A stretch of 64,000 nt of DNA from Sorangium cellulosum So0157-2 (GTDB lineage: Bacteria > Myxococcota_A > Polyangia > Polyangiales > Polyangiaceae), in NCBI RefSeq assembly GCF_000418325.1, contig NC_021658.1, forward strand, positions 3,348,001 through 3,412,000. Reading direction: 5' to 3'. The notes under the pieces were generated by a model. The model did not search any database. It had not been told where the DNA came from and saw only the letters and a list, made by a program, of their open reading frames with translations. Both the position numbers and the translations under genes were made by a program. Positions within the stretch are counted from its first letter, which is position 1, and every line of letters begins with the position of its first letter. Shown piece after piece: positions 53,545 through 62,262 of the stretch.

Positions 53545-54666
53545 TCAGGCCCGCTTGTAGAACGGGGTCTTGACCACGACGGCCTCGACCGTGCGCCCGC
53601 GGCAGTCGACCTGGAACGCGGTCCCCACCTTGGCCATCGACGCCGGCAGGTAGCCGAGCCCGATGTTCTTGCCGACGGTCGGCCCGGGGCTGCCGCTCGT
53701 GCACAGGCCGACCTTCTCGCCGCCTTCGTCGAGCAGCGGGTAGCCGTGGCGCGCGATGCCGCGCCCCACCATCTCGAAGCCGATCAGCTTGCGCGCGGGC
53801 CCCTCGTCCTTGACGCGCTGGAGCGCGGCGCGCCCGACGAAATCGCCCTTGTCGAGCTTCACCACCCAGCCGAGGCCCGCCTCGATCGGGTTCGTGGTCT
53901 CGTCGATGTCGTTGCCGTAGAGCGACAGGCGCGCCTCCAGGCGGAGCGTGTCGCGCGCGCCGAGGCCCGTCGCCTCGAGGCCGAGCGGGCCGCCCAGCTC
54001 GACGAGCGCGCGCCAGAGCCGCTGCGCGTCGGACGGGGAGCAGAAGATCTCGATGCCGTCCTCGCCGGTGTAGCCGGTGCGGGCCACGGTGCAGCGGACG
54101 TTGGCGAGCGTCGCGTCGCGGAAGTGGAACGACGGCAGCTCGCGCAGCGCCGGGCCGTCGCCGCCCGCGAGCGCGACGATGTCGAGCGCCTTCGGCCCCT
54201 GGAGCGCCATCATCGCCGTGCGATCCGAGGCGTCCTCGAAGCTGCAGTGGCCCTGCGCCGCGCTCCGGAAGTGGGCCGCGATCTTGTCGCGGTTCGACGC
54301 GTTGCAGACGATGAGCCACTGCCGCGCGTCGATCCGGTAAACGATGAGATCGTCGAGGATCGTGCCGCCCTCGTTGCACGCGCACGTGTAGAGCGCGTGT
54401 CCGTCCTCCAGCTTCTTGACGTCGTTCGTGACGAGGTGGTCGACCACCCGTCCGGCGTGCTCGCCGCTCAGGATCATCTCGCCCATGTGCGAGACGTCGA
54501 AGAGCCCGGCGGCGGTGCGCACCGCCCGGTGCTCCTCGGTCACGCCTTTGTACTGGACCGGCATTTCCCAGCCGGCGAACGGGACCATGCGGCCGCCGAG
54601 CTTGATGTGCTCGTCGTAGAGCGGGGTCCTTCGGAGCGGAGCGGTGGGGAGCGGCTTGGTCGACAC
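53545..54666 (-). CDS. gcvT: Aminomethyltransferase (glycine cleavage T protein)
   Basis: 373 residues from a GTG. It transfers the aminomethyl carbon to tetrahydrofolate and releases ammonia. Motifs are RRTPLYDEHIKLGGRMVPFAGWEMPVQY (partial landmark), GLFDVSHMGEM, ACNEGGTILDDLIVYR (catalytic Asp of the LDD motif), ARTGYTGEDGIEIF, GLGARDTLRLEA and GYPLLDEGGEKVG. It is the first gene of the gcv set. The upstream lipoprotein gene on the same strand ends 88 nt before it, so a separate promoter is plausible; no glycine-riboswitch-like conserved core stands out in that short gap. Confidence 0.96.
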   Translation of the reverse strand: MSTKPLPTAPLRRTPLYDEHIKLGGRMVPFAGWEMPVQYKGVTEEHRAVRTAAGLFDVSHMGEMILSGEHAGRVVDHLVTNDVKKLEDGHALYTCACNEGGTILDDLIVYRIDARQWLIVCNASNRDKIAAHFRSAAQGHCSFEDASDRTAMMALQGPKALDIVALAGGDGPALRELPSFHFRDATLANVRCTVARTGYTGEDGIEIFCSPSDAQRLWRALVELGGPLGLEATGLGARDTLRLEARLSLYGNDIDETTNPIEAGLGWVVKLDKGDFVGRAALQRVKDEGPARKLIGFEMVGRGIARHGYPLLDEGGEKVGLCTSGSPGPTVGKNIGLGYLPASMAKVGTAFQVDCRGRTVEAVVVKTPFYKRA

Positions 54667-54754
54667 GGGCGCGATCTACTTCGAAAGGTCGGGGATGTCG
54701 ACTGGCGTGGCGGCCTCCGCGACGCGCCACGTCGAGGCCGCCGGCGGCGCGCGC

Positions 54755-55300
54755 TCACTCGAGGCGGGTGGGATCGAGCACCTTGCCGTCCGGCGTGAGC
54801 CCGTTGCGACGCCAGCGCTCCTCGACGGAGAGCCCCCGCTCCGGGGGCGGCCGCGTCTCGTCGCGGACGACGAGCTCCGAGACGTGCGCGCGCGAGACGA
54901 CCTCGACGCGGAGCATCCGCTGCGGCGCGCTCTTCACGGTCGCGCGCGAGAAGATCGTCTTCGCCGGCCCGGTCTCGACGTTGCCGGCGAGCACGCGCGT
55001 GCGCACGTAATTGGCCACCCGCTCGGCCGGGATTTCCCCGACCGCGAAGACCGCGTCGGGGAAGCGCGCGCGCACCTTCATGCGCCGCGGGATGGGGAGG
55101 CCGAACGCCTGCTCGGCGCCCTCGGCGAGCTCGCCCGGCAGCGCCTGGTCGACGGGCGGCCTCGGCGCCGAGGCTTCGCTCGCCGGCGGCGGCGGCGGCG
55201 CCGGCGCGTCGCTGCGGCAGGCGGGCGCGGCGGACGCGGCGGACGCGGCGGACGCGTAGATGACGGCCGCGGCGGCGCGCGACAGGCCGCTGCGCTTCAT
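54755..55300 (-). CDS. Hypothetical lipoprotein at the end of the pilus operon
   Basis: 181 residues from ATG 55300, whose ATGA overlaps the PilY1 stop. The N-terminus (SRAAAAVIYASAASAASAAPAC) is a lipoprotein-like signal, encoded by a short GCGGACGCG tandem repeat, and is followed by a Pro/Ala linker. The core (RRMKVRARFPDAVFAVGEIP, RVANYVRTRVLAGNVETG, partly quoted) resembles an alpha/beta domain found next to pilY1 in other delta-proteobacteria, but I cannot name it. Coupling suggests an accessory envelope role in pilus assembly. Confidence 0.68.
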   Translation of the reverse strand: MKRSGLSRAAAAVIYASAASAASAAPACRSDAPAPPPPPASEASAPRPPVDQALPGELAEGAEQAFGLPIPRRMKVRARFPDAVFAVGEIPAERVANYVRTRVLAGNVETGPAKTIFSRATVKSAPQRMLRVEVVSRAHVSELVVRDETRPPPERGLSVEERWRRNGLTPDGKVLDPTRLE

Positions 55301-58300
55301 TCGAGGATGGTCGCCCACGAGTCGATCTTAACGACCTTGCGCGGCGGCTGCAGCGTCCTCGTGGTCGTGCGCGTCTCGCCCCCCTGGGCGTCCTCCTGGC
55401 CCGCGGCGCCGGTGTGGAACACGAGCTGGTACTCGGGCGGGGTCGACTGCCGGATGATCGTCTGCGTGCCGAAGTGCACATCGGTGTACTCCTCCGTCAC
55501 CGTGCACGTCGGCTTCTGGGTCACGGCGACGCCGAAGACGACGGTGCCCGGCGCCTGTTTCTCGAAGGGAGGCTCGAGCGGATCTTCGACGAGGCACCCG
55601 CTCCCCCTCGGGTACGCCGCCGGGGTCGCCGCCTGGCCGAGCAGGTAGTCGACGCCCCAGATCGATCCGAACCCGTCCGCGCACGCGAAGGTCCCGGGCG
55701 CCACGGGCGTGAACGTCGCGAAGTACGCGCAGCCGTTGAAGAGGGAGATGGGCCCGGTCACGCGCTGGCCGTTCGTGAGGGGCACGACCCAGTTCTCGGA
55801 GATGCGCACGCTCGTCTCGTGCGGCCGCTCGGTGATCGACCAGACCCGCGTCTCGACGCCCGGCGTGAACGACTCCTGATCGCCCGTGGAGAACAGGACG
55901 ACCGTGTTGCCGAGCGGATCGGTGCTGACGATCGGCGTCGTCTGGATCGGCTGGCTGCTCGCCGCGGCGTCGCCCATGCCCGTGATCGAGTACGCGTCCC
56001 AGGCGAGGGACACGCTCCACTCGTCCGGGTCCGTGCTCGACAGGTTGACGCGCCAGAGCGTCCCGTCGGCGTCCCCGACGTAGATGCGCTCGGCGACCTC
56101 GCCGACGCCCGCCGGGAACGGCACGGGGACGCCGGTGATCGGCGAGTCGAAGTCGACCTCCGTGGTCCGCGTCGAGAGCACGGACGGCGCCTCGGAGGGG
56201 AGGCCGCGGAACGTGCGGAGCACCTCGCCGGTCTCGAGCCGGACGATCGTGAGCGAGCGCGCCGGCCCGACGGGGCCGCCGCTGCCCGCGCTGCCCCAGC
56301 ACCGCACCGAGCTGCGGACCGACAGGCTGCCCGTCGGATGGAAGAGCGGGTGCGTCGTGCCCTTCCGGTTGCACGCGGGCTGGCTCGCGTCGAGCGGGGC
56401 GGAGCCGCCGGGCAGGATGGCGACCGCGATCTCGCGGATCTGGCCGCGGTCCTCCATCTCGACCATGCCGATCGCCGGCGTCGGGGTCGACGCGCCGAAC
56501 AGCGGGTTGCCGGCCTCGTCGGTGGAGAGCTGCCAGAGGAACCGCGGGGCCGTGGGGTTCGTCACGTCGAGCGCGTAGTAGAAGCCGCCGCCCGCGCCGC
56601 CGCCGGCGAGCAGCACCGTGCTCCACGACGCGCTCGCCTCGCTGATCTGCGCCGACGTGCGCTCGAAGACGACGTTCTTCACGACGGGCGCGCCGTCGAG
56701 CAGGATCGATTGCTGGTTGAACGTATCGAGGAGGCGGGGGAGGACGTAGGGTGGCAGGAAGGACCAGAGCTCGTTGTTCTGGACCCGGTCCACCTTGAGC
56801 GGGTCGGTCGCGGTCGCGGCCGTCACCTGGAAGGCGTGGAGCTGCCCGTCGGTCGTGGCGGTGTAGAGCACGAGCGGCCGGTTCGCCTGGGCGGGCTGCT
56901 CCGCGAAGAGCCGGTAGGACTCGTCGGGGATGTAGTCGCGCGGCGCCCCCACGACGACCGGCGTGGAGTGGTAGATGCTGCCGAGCTCGTTGCCGTCGCG
57001 GGACGGGACGTTCGCGGGCATCGGCTCGCCGGTCTCCCACTCGATGATGCGCTCGGCGCAGACCTCGGCGGTGGCCGCCTGCAGCCCGCCCGAGCACTGC
57101 GAGGGGACGGTGCCCGAGCTCGGATTGAGGCCGAGCGCGCGCGGCGCGCTGGAGAGGGCGTCCGCGAACGCCTGCGCCGGCGCAGGCGCGCCGCTGCCGG
57201 TCACCGTGCCCGTGTAGTCGCTGAGGTCGTCCACGGCGGCGGCCGCGGGGCGGATGGTCCGCTGCGACCAGACGCGCTGCTCGGCGACGTCGAGATCGCC
57301 GATCACGGTGAGGAACCTGCGCGGTCGCGCCAGATCGTTGGAGCTCACGTTGGCCGCGAAGTCGTCGCCCTTGCCGGGGTCGACGTCCTCCAGCTGCGTC
57401 GTCATCACGCCGTTCACGGACTCGCAGACGTAGCGCTTGCGCTCGAGGTTGCCGCTCCAGAGCGAGCCGTCCGCCGGCGGGCTGAACGACGAGCCGAACT
57501 GGTAGGCGACCCCCGCGGCATCGCTGCCGTTGTTCACGGTCGAGGTCGCCATCGCGAAGACGGGGAGGGTGCGGCTCGTCGAGTTCGCGGAGATGCGCGC
57601 GAAGATCTGCGACATGACCGCGGACAGCTCGTTGGCGTCGTCGGGGAAGTAGCCGCGGTCGGTCCCGCCCTCGATGGCGATGCGCGAGAGCGTGCAGCAC
57701 GCCCTGACCGCGCCGGTGGCGTTGTCGCAGCGCCCGGCGGGCAGGAAATCGGTGCTGGAGATCCTCGCGCAGTCGAAGGTCGGATCGCTGAGCTCCTGCC
57801 GCGCCTGCGTGGTGAGGCCGAACCCGACGGCATAGGTCCTGACGCGCCGGTTCGGGTTCACGTGGGTGTTGAGCGAGTGCGCGATGACGTGCGGCTCCTC
57901 GTACGGGCAGCCCGTGCCTTCGGGGCCGGGGCCCGGGCCCTGCGCGCACGTCGGGCGCAGATCGAGGTTCGGCTCGCCGTCGGAGACGAGCACGATCGAC
58001 GTCTTGCGGCAGCCGCCGCTGATGTACGGATCGTCGCGCGGCCCGAGCGGCTGGCCCTCCCAGAGGGAGGCATCGTTGAGGATGTAGTCGCGCGCGTCGG
58101 ACAGCATCCCGGCGAGCGGCGTGGCGCCGTACGGCCGCGTCGCGAGGAGCGCCTTCTGGATCTTCAGGTTCTTCTCGCGCACGGTGTCGATGGGCGCGTC
58201 GTGGGTCGGGAAGGGGATGAGCGGCCCCTCCCAGAGCGGCGCCGCCGGGTTCTTGGCGCCGACCTCCATGTCCTCGACGGCGCATTCGGGCGGGTTGCCC

Positions 58301-58947
58301 CGCGCCGGATAGCCCGCGCCGCTCTGGAACTCGAGGAAGTAGCTCCACATCCCGCGCATGCCGCTCTGGGCGTTGGGCACGCCGCCGACGAGCCCGGTGC
58401 GCGCGTCGGGGAGCGTGTCGAACGTCATGAGCGAGAACCGGATCCGGTCCTGATAGACGTCGAGCAGGCCGTTGGGAGCTTCGTAGGGGAAGGTGCAGCC
58501 AATGCCCGCATCGTCGTACCTGTGCCCGACCACGTCGTTGTTGGTCGGATGGGGGGTAGGCGTGCAGCCGTTGGAGAGCAGGCGATGGAACGGGATGTAG
58601 TAGTTCGCGTCGTACGGCGGCTCCCCGTCGATGGTGAACTCGTCGATGAACTCGGACTGCGTGCGGGGCTGCGCGTAGCAGGAGAAGTCCGGGATCGGGC
58701 CGGTGAGCGACTCGACGAGCTTCGTCCAGCGGCTCTTCGTGGCCTCGGAGGCGGGGGGCGTGAGCGGGTTGCAGTCCGGCTCCCCGCCCGCCACCGTCTT
58801 CTCCATCGAGCCCGACGTGTCGACCAGCAGGAGGACGTTCGGCAGCGGCGGCTCGACATCCATGGCCTGCGCGCGCGCGCGGGCGGCGACGAGGCCGACC
58901 GTGGCCGCGGAGCCCATCGTGACAAGGACCTTCGTCAGGTTTCGCAT
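55297..58947 (-). CDS. PilY1-like type IV pilus tip/assembly protein with vWA domain
   Basis: 1216 residues from ATG 58947, which starts a signal peptide (VLVTMGSAATVGLVAARARA). The N-terminal von Willebrand A domain has the metal-dependent adhesion motif LLLVDTSGSMEK. The region about 640-1100 has the PilY1 beta-propeller pattern: GSIYHSTPVVVGAPRDYIPD, LYTATTDGQLHAFQV, LLAGGGAGGGFYYALDVTNP, IYVGDADGTLWRVNLSS, VLFSTGDQESF. PilY1 sits at the pilus tip or outer membrane and regulates pilus extension, adhesion and surface sensing. The gene is 16 nt after pilX and overlaps the next lipoprotein gene by 4 nt. Confidence 0.88.
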   Translation of the reverse strand: MRNLTKVLVTMGSAATVGLVAARARAQAMDVEPPLPNVLLLVDTSGSMEKTVAGGEPDCNPLTPPASEATKSRWTKLVESLTGPIPDFSCYAQPRTQSEFIDEFTIDGEPPYDANYYIPFHRLLSNGCTPTPHPTNNDVVGHRYDDAGIGCTFPYEAPNGLLDVYQDRIRFSLMTFDTLPDARTGLVGGVPNAQSGMRGMWSYFLEFQSGAGYPARGNPPECAVEDMEVGAKNPAAPLWEGPLIPFPTHDAPIDTVREKNLKIQKALLATRPYGATPLAGMLSDARDYILNDASLWEGQPLGPRDDPYISGGCRKTSIVLVSDGEPNLDLRPTCAQGPGPGPEGTGCPYEEPHVIAHSLNTHVNPNRRVRTYAVGFGLTTQARQELSDPTFDCARISSTDFLPAGRCDNATGAVRACCTLSRIAIEGGTDRGYFPDDANELSAVMSQIFARISANSTSRTLPVFAMATSTVNNGSDAAGVAYQFGSSFSPPADGSLWSGNLERKRYVCESVNGVMTTQLEDVDPGKGDDFAANVSSNDLARPRRFLTVIGDLDVAEQRVWSQRTIRPAAAAVDDLSDYTGTVTGSGAPAPAQAFADALSSAPRALGLNPSSGTVPSQCSGGLQAATAEVCAERIIEWETGEPMPANVPSRDGNELGSIYHSTPVVVGAPRDYIPDESYRLFAEQPAQANRPLVLYTATTDGQLHAFQVTAATATDPLKVDRVQNNELWSFLPPYVLPRLLDTFNQQSILLDGAPVVKNVVFERTSAQISEASASWSTVLLAGGGAGGGFYYALDVTNPTAPRFLWQLSTDEAGNPLFGASTPTPAIGMVEMEDRGQIREIAVAILPGGSAPLDASQPACNRKGTTHPLFHPTGSLSVRSSVRCWGSAGSGGPVGPARSLTIVRLETGEVLRTFRGLPSEAPSVLSTRTTEVDFDSPITGVPVPFPAGVGEVAERIYVGDADGTLWRVNLSSTDPDEWSVSLAWDAYSITGMGDAAASSQPIQTTPIVSTDPLGNTVVLFSTGDQESFTPGVETRVWSITERPHETSVRISENWVVPLTNGQRVTGPISLFNGCAYFATFTPVAPGTFACADGFGSIWGVDYLLGQAATPAAYPRGSGCLVEDPLEPPFEKQAPGTVVFGVAVTQKPTCTVTEEYTDVHFGTQTIIRQSTPPEYQLVFHTGAAGQEDAQGGETRTTTRTLQPPRKVVKIDSWATILE

Positions 58948-58963
58948 CGTGCGCTCCGGTTCG

Positions 58964-59560
58964 TCACTTCGAGCAGAGGATATCGGCAACGACGGACATG
59001 GATTCCTGGCTGCCCACCGCCTCCATGACCGCGCCGTTCGGCCAGGCGATGAGCCGCGCGTTCATGGTGACCGTGCAGTAATCGGCGCTCACGGCGTTCG
59101 GGCCGCCCTGGTCGCTGCCGGCGCGATTGCCTATCGCGGGCTTGATCTTGTCGGTGATCTCCACCTTGGCGATCCACGCGATGTTGGCGCGGCCGAGGCT
59201 CCCCGGCGCGTCGGGCGCGGGCAGCTCCAGGAGATCTTCCGCCGCGGCGAACGTGTGCGGGTAGAACACCCAGCACGGCTCGGTGCTGATCGAGCAGTTG
59301 CTCGACTCCGTCGCGGCGATGGCGTCCAGGCCGCCGTTCTGCTCGATCTCGGCGAGCGCGAGCTGCATCGCGTACTCGGCGAGGTAATGCGTCTGCGTCA
59401 TCCGGCGCTCGTGGCCGGTGGCGATGGTCGACAGCGTGGCGACGTTGGCCGCGAACAGGCCGATGGCCGTGAGCATCGTGATGACCAGCACGACGATGAA
59501 CACGGCCGCGCCCCGCTCGTGGGCGCGCCGGCGGGACCGGGCGATGCTTGCGTTCACCAT
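58964..59560 (-). CDS. PilX-like type IV pilus minor protein
   Basis: 198 residues from ATG 59560, overlapping the PilW stop by 7 nt. The N-terminus RGAAVFIVVLVITMLTAIGLFAA is the PilX-type membrane segment, where the usual GFTL-E motif is replaced by GAAVFIV. YLAEYAMQLALAEIEQNG follows, as in PilX families. The C-terminal part contains paired Cys (NCSISTEPC, DYC..., ILC). It probably joins the priming complex with PilV, PilW and PilY1. Confidence 0.75.
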   Translation of the reverse strand: MVNASIARSRRRAHERGAAVFIVVLVITMLTAIGLFAANVATLSTIATGHERRMTQTHYLAEYAMQLALAEIEQNGGLDAIAATESSNCSISTEPCWVFYPHTFAAAEDLLELPAPDAPGSLGRANIAWIAKVEITDKIKPAIGNRAGSDQGGPNAVSADYCTVTMNARLIAWPNGAVMEAVGSQESMSVVADILCSK

Positions 59561-60858
59561 TTGACGTAGGCCTGGTTCGGGAGCGCGATGTCGGCGTAGA
59601 GCGTGCGCATCCGGGCGTAGGTGGCGCCGCCGACGATGCCGGGGATCAGGAACCTGAGCCTGCGGCCGTCGGAGCGCTCGGGGTAGCCGACGTCGCGGTC
59701 GGGCGCGCGGGTGCGGGTCGAGAGCCGGACCTGGACCGACCGCACGCGCTGCGGGGCGGCGGTGCTCAACTGGTCGAGCGGGGCGGCGACGTTGTACACT
59801 TCTGTGTTGTCGGTCGCCGTGATCGAATGCCGCTGGATGAACGGGTCGGTCACGCTCAGATCGGTGCTCTCCTCCGCGACGGAGATCCCGAACTTGAGAT
59901 CGACGGCGTACTCCGCGACGAGCTCGAGCGTCTCGTCGATCTCGTTGTTCTGATCGTCGAGCTCGACCCGCACGAGCTCGGTGCGGCCGTTGTCGCCGGT
60001 CTGCGCTGGCGCGATGGGCGCGACGAGGGGGGCGTAGGGCGTCTCTTTGCCGACGAGGCTCCGGATGTTGTAGCGGACGCGGTTGACGACGTTCACCCAT
60101 CCGCCGTCGCCGGTGGCGCCGCCGGGGGTCACGCCGCACCGGCCGAGCCCCGAGAGCATCGGCAGGCCGGGAGTCGGCTTGAGGGTGATGGCGATGAGGT
60201 TGGGCGGATCGCCCTGCACGATGGTGCCCTGGATGACCCCATAGAGAAACTGGGTCTGGCCCCGGACCATGACGCGCAGGATGCGGTTCGGCGCGAAGAT
60301 CTGGCTCAGCCCCTGTCCGCTGCCGTTCGCTCGCTGGAGCGTGCGCTGCACGGCGGCGCTGTTCGGATTGAGCTCGACGATCAGGGCGCCGGTCGCGTCG
60401 CTGATCCTCCTGAACTCGAAGAGCTCGTTGCTGCTCAGGCTCCCGCCGATGATGATCGAGTCCGGATACAGGTCGTTGTCGGCGCTCTGGGTGAGCTCTC
60501 CCCCGCCCTCGAACACCGATCCTTGCCGCCGGATCGCGATGCCCGCGAGGACATTCAGGCCAGGCGGCTCGGCCGGGACCTGGCAGACCTCCGGGTCGGC
60601 GCGGATGTTGGGCGTCGAGAGGTACGCGGCGCGCTGCAGGTCCGCGGCGAGCCGGTTCAGCCCGACGGTCGCGGCGAGGTGCGAGGCGGACGCCCTCGCC
60701 TCGTGCTGGAAGAAGCGCGTCGCGTTCTTCGAGAGCAGGAACGCCGCCAGCGACACGACGAGGCCGGCGGCCATCGCCACGAGCAGCTCCACGAGCGTGA
60801 AGCCTCGCTGTCCTGAGGCGCGCGCCCGCGCGGGGGAGATGCGGCGATCCGTCGTCAT
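59554..60858 (-). CDS. PilW-like prepilin, minor pseudopilin
   Basis: 434 residues from ATG 60858. A canonical type III signal QRGFTLVELLVAMAAGLVVSL is cleaved before Phe, with the +5 Glu present, and the N-methylation site follows. The long C-terminal beta domain (RILRVMVRGQTQFLYGVI, NNEIDETLELVAEYAVDLKF) is larger than in typical PilW proteins. Its start overlaps the pilV stop (ATGA) and its stop overlaps pilX by 7 nt, so the four genes are translationally coupled. It is part of the minor-pilin complex that primes pilus assembly. Confidence 0.85.
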   Translation of the reverse strand: MTTDRRISPARARASGQRGFTLVELLVAMAAGLVVSLAAFLLSKNATRFFQHEARASASHLAATVGLNRLAADLQRAAYLSTPNIRADPEVCQVPAEPPGLNVLAGIAIRRQGSVFEGGGELTQSADNDLYPDSIIIGGSLSSNELFEFRRISDATGALIVELNPNSAAVQRTLQRANGSGQGLSQIFAPNRILRVMVRGQTQFLYGVIQGTIVQGDPPNLIAITLKPTPGLPMLSGLGRCGVTPGGATGDGGWVNVVNRVRYNIRSLVGKETPYAPLVAPIAPAQTGDNGRTELVRVELDDQNNEIDETLELVAEYAVDLKFGISVAEESTDLSVTDPFIQRHSITATDNTEVYNVAAPLDQLSTAAPQRVRSVQVRLSTRTRAPDRDVGYPERSDGRRLRFLIPGIVGGATYARMRTLYADIALPNQAYVKW

Positions 60859-61460
60859 CGTCGGTCCTCGCTCGTGTTCCGGAGGACGCCCGTCGTCAGG
60901 TAGACCGCGCCGAACCGGTCCGGTTGCTGGTCGACGTCGATCGGGTCGACCGCGCAGTTGATCGGGTTCCCGTTGCGCTCCCAGATGACGCGGATCTCGG
61001 CGCGGATGAGGCTCTCCCAGCGCCGCGTCCCCGTCGCGGGGTCGGTGAACTGGCGGAAGCGGACGTGCGTGCAGAACGCGGGCTCCGACGAGTCGCCCAG
61101 GTGGATGTCGGTCCCGAACACGTCGGCGCTCGGCGCCCCGAGCGTGTCGACCCGCGTGGGCGTCACCTTCGCCGGGAACGGGCTGGCGGTCGTGAGCCTG
61201 AGCCACTGGGTGTCGCCGTCGAGGTCGGGGACCCGCCGGGGCTCGTTCCACTGGAGCGCGTCCACCCGCAGCCGCTCCGCCCACGTCATGGCGATGTTGT
61301 TGGCGATCGCGATGTTGCGCGCGTTCGTGTTGCTGATGAGCGTGGCCTTCTGCAGCGCGAGCACCCCGGTGGCCCCGATGGCGAGCACGCCGAGCGCCGC
61401 CATGACCTCGATGAGCGTGTAGCCGGAGCGCCCCGCTCGCCTCACCCGCGCCGCGCTCAC
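60855..61460 (-). CDS. PilV-like minor prepilin
   Basis: 201 residues from a GTG at 61460. Leader RRAGRSGYTLIEVMAALGVLAIG has the GYTLIE prepilin-peptidase motif with the +5 Glu. A central ATLISNTNARNIAIANNIA helix and MTWAERLRVDALQWN are typical of PilV. The C-terminal half is beta-rich. Both ends overlap neighbours by 4 nt. Confidence 0.82.
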   Translation of the reverse strand: MSAARVRRAGRSGYTLIEVMAALGVLAIGATGVLALQKATLISNTNARNIAIANNIAMTWAERLRVDALQWNEPRRVPDLDGDTQWLRLTTASPFPAKVTPTRVDTLGAPSADVFGTDIHLGDSSEPAFCTHVRFRQFTDPATGTRRWESLIRAEIRVIWERNGNPINCAVDPIDVDQQPDRFGAVYLTTGVLRNTSEDRR

Positions 61461-62185
61461 AGGCCGAGCCTCGCGACGCCGTTCGGCGGGACGAAGACCG
61501 AGCGCACGAGGCCGGTCCTTGTGTTGGTCACGTTCACCCGGACCGCGCCGAGCAGCGGCACGAGGTCCCCGGAGGTCGCATAGCGCACGTACGTCCGGCC
61601 CCTCGGCGTGAAGCAGATGTCGGCATTCGCGCGCACGGCGCCATCGGGGGCGGTCGGATCGCGGAGCTCCACGGCCGCCAGCTCGATGCCCTCCGTTTGC
61701 AGCGTCGTGACGGGGTCGGTCAGGGCGGGGTCCATCCAGTTGGCGATGCTGCGGCAGCTCGTCGCGATGAGCGAGCCGGCGCCGATGTTCTGGACCCGCG
61801 CCTGCCGCACCTCGAACTGCCCCGTCGCGGCCGTCCACCGCACGAGCACCGCCGCCCCGCGGCCGATCGCCTGGTAGCGCGCGAGCCGGTACAGGCCGCT
61901 GATCTCCATCGCGGTGCGGTTCACGCGGCGATCGCGCATGCCGTTCACGAAGCTCGGCGACGCGGCGGCCGCCAGGATGCCGATGAGGACGACCACCGCG
62001 AGCAGCTCCGGCAGGGTGAAGCCGCGCCCATTGCGGCGGCGCCGCGCGCGCTCTCGCGGCGACGACGCCCGCGGTCGATCGGGATCTCGAAGAGGAGGTC
62101 GCGAGCAGGGGAAGGGACGCACCAGATGGCCGGCAAAGGCAAGCCGCATGCCCTCGGCGATGCGCGCTAAACCATGGATTTGCAT
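61457..62185 (-). CDS. FimT/GspH-like prepilin
   Basis: 242 residues if started at ATG 62185; ATG 62149 would give 230. The mature part starts RGFTLPELLAVVVLIGILAAAA (prepilin motif with +5 Glu). This leaves a 43-55-residue Arg/Pro-rich leader, much longer than usual, and no start codon lies nearer. The body (EISGLYRLARYQAIGRGAAVLVRW, DICFTPRGRTYVRY) is GspH/FimT-like. It is the first gene of the pilus operon; its GTGA overlap with pilV couples them. Confidence 0.75.
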   Translation of the reverse strand: MQIHGLARIAEGMRLAFAGHLVRPFPCSRPPLRDPDRPRASSPRERARRRRNGRGFTLPELLAVVVLIGILAAAASPSFVNGMRDRRVNRTAMEISGLYRLARYQAIGRGAAVLVRWTAATGQFEVRQARVQNIGAGSLIATSCRSIANWMDPALTDPVTTLQTEGIELAAVELRDPTAPDGAVRANADICFTPRGRTYVRYATSGDLVPLLGAVRVNVTNTRTGLVRSVFVPPNGVARLGL

Positions 62186-62262
62186 GATGAATCTCTCAAA
62201 GCGGTCCGGGACGGGCGCTAACGATTGCGGCGCTATGAAAAAAGGTGCAAGGCGAACGGGCC

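Noticed and set aside
53446..53545. A glycine riboswitch in the gcv operon
   Set aside because: The spacers around gcvT and gcvH are too short and I see no tandem aptamer-like structure.
55414..59028. A 1204-codon plus-strand frame
   Set aside because: It is antisense to PilY1 and PilX, is Arg/Asp/Val-rich low-complexity sequence and has no domain.
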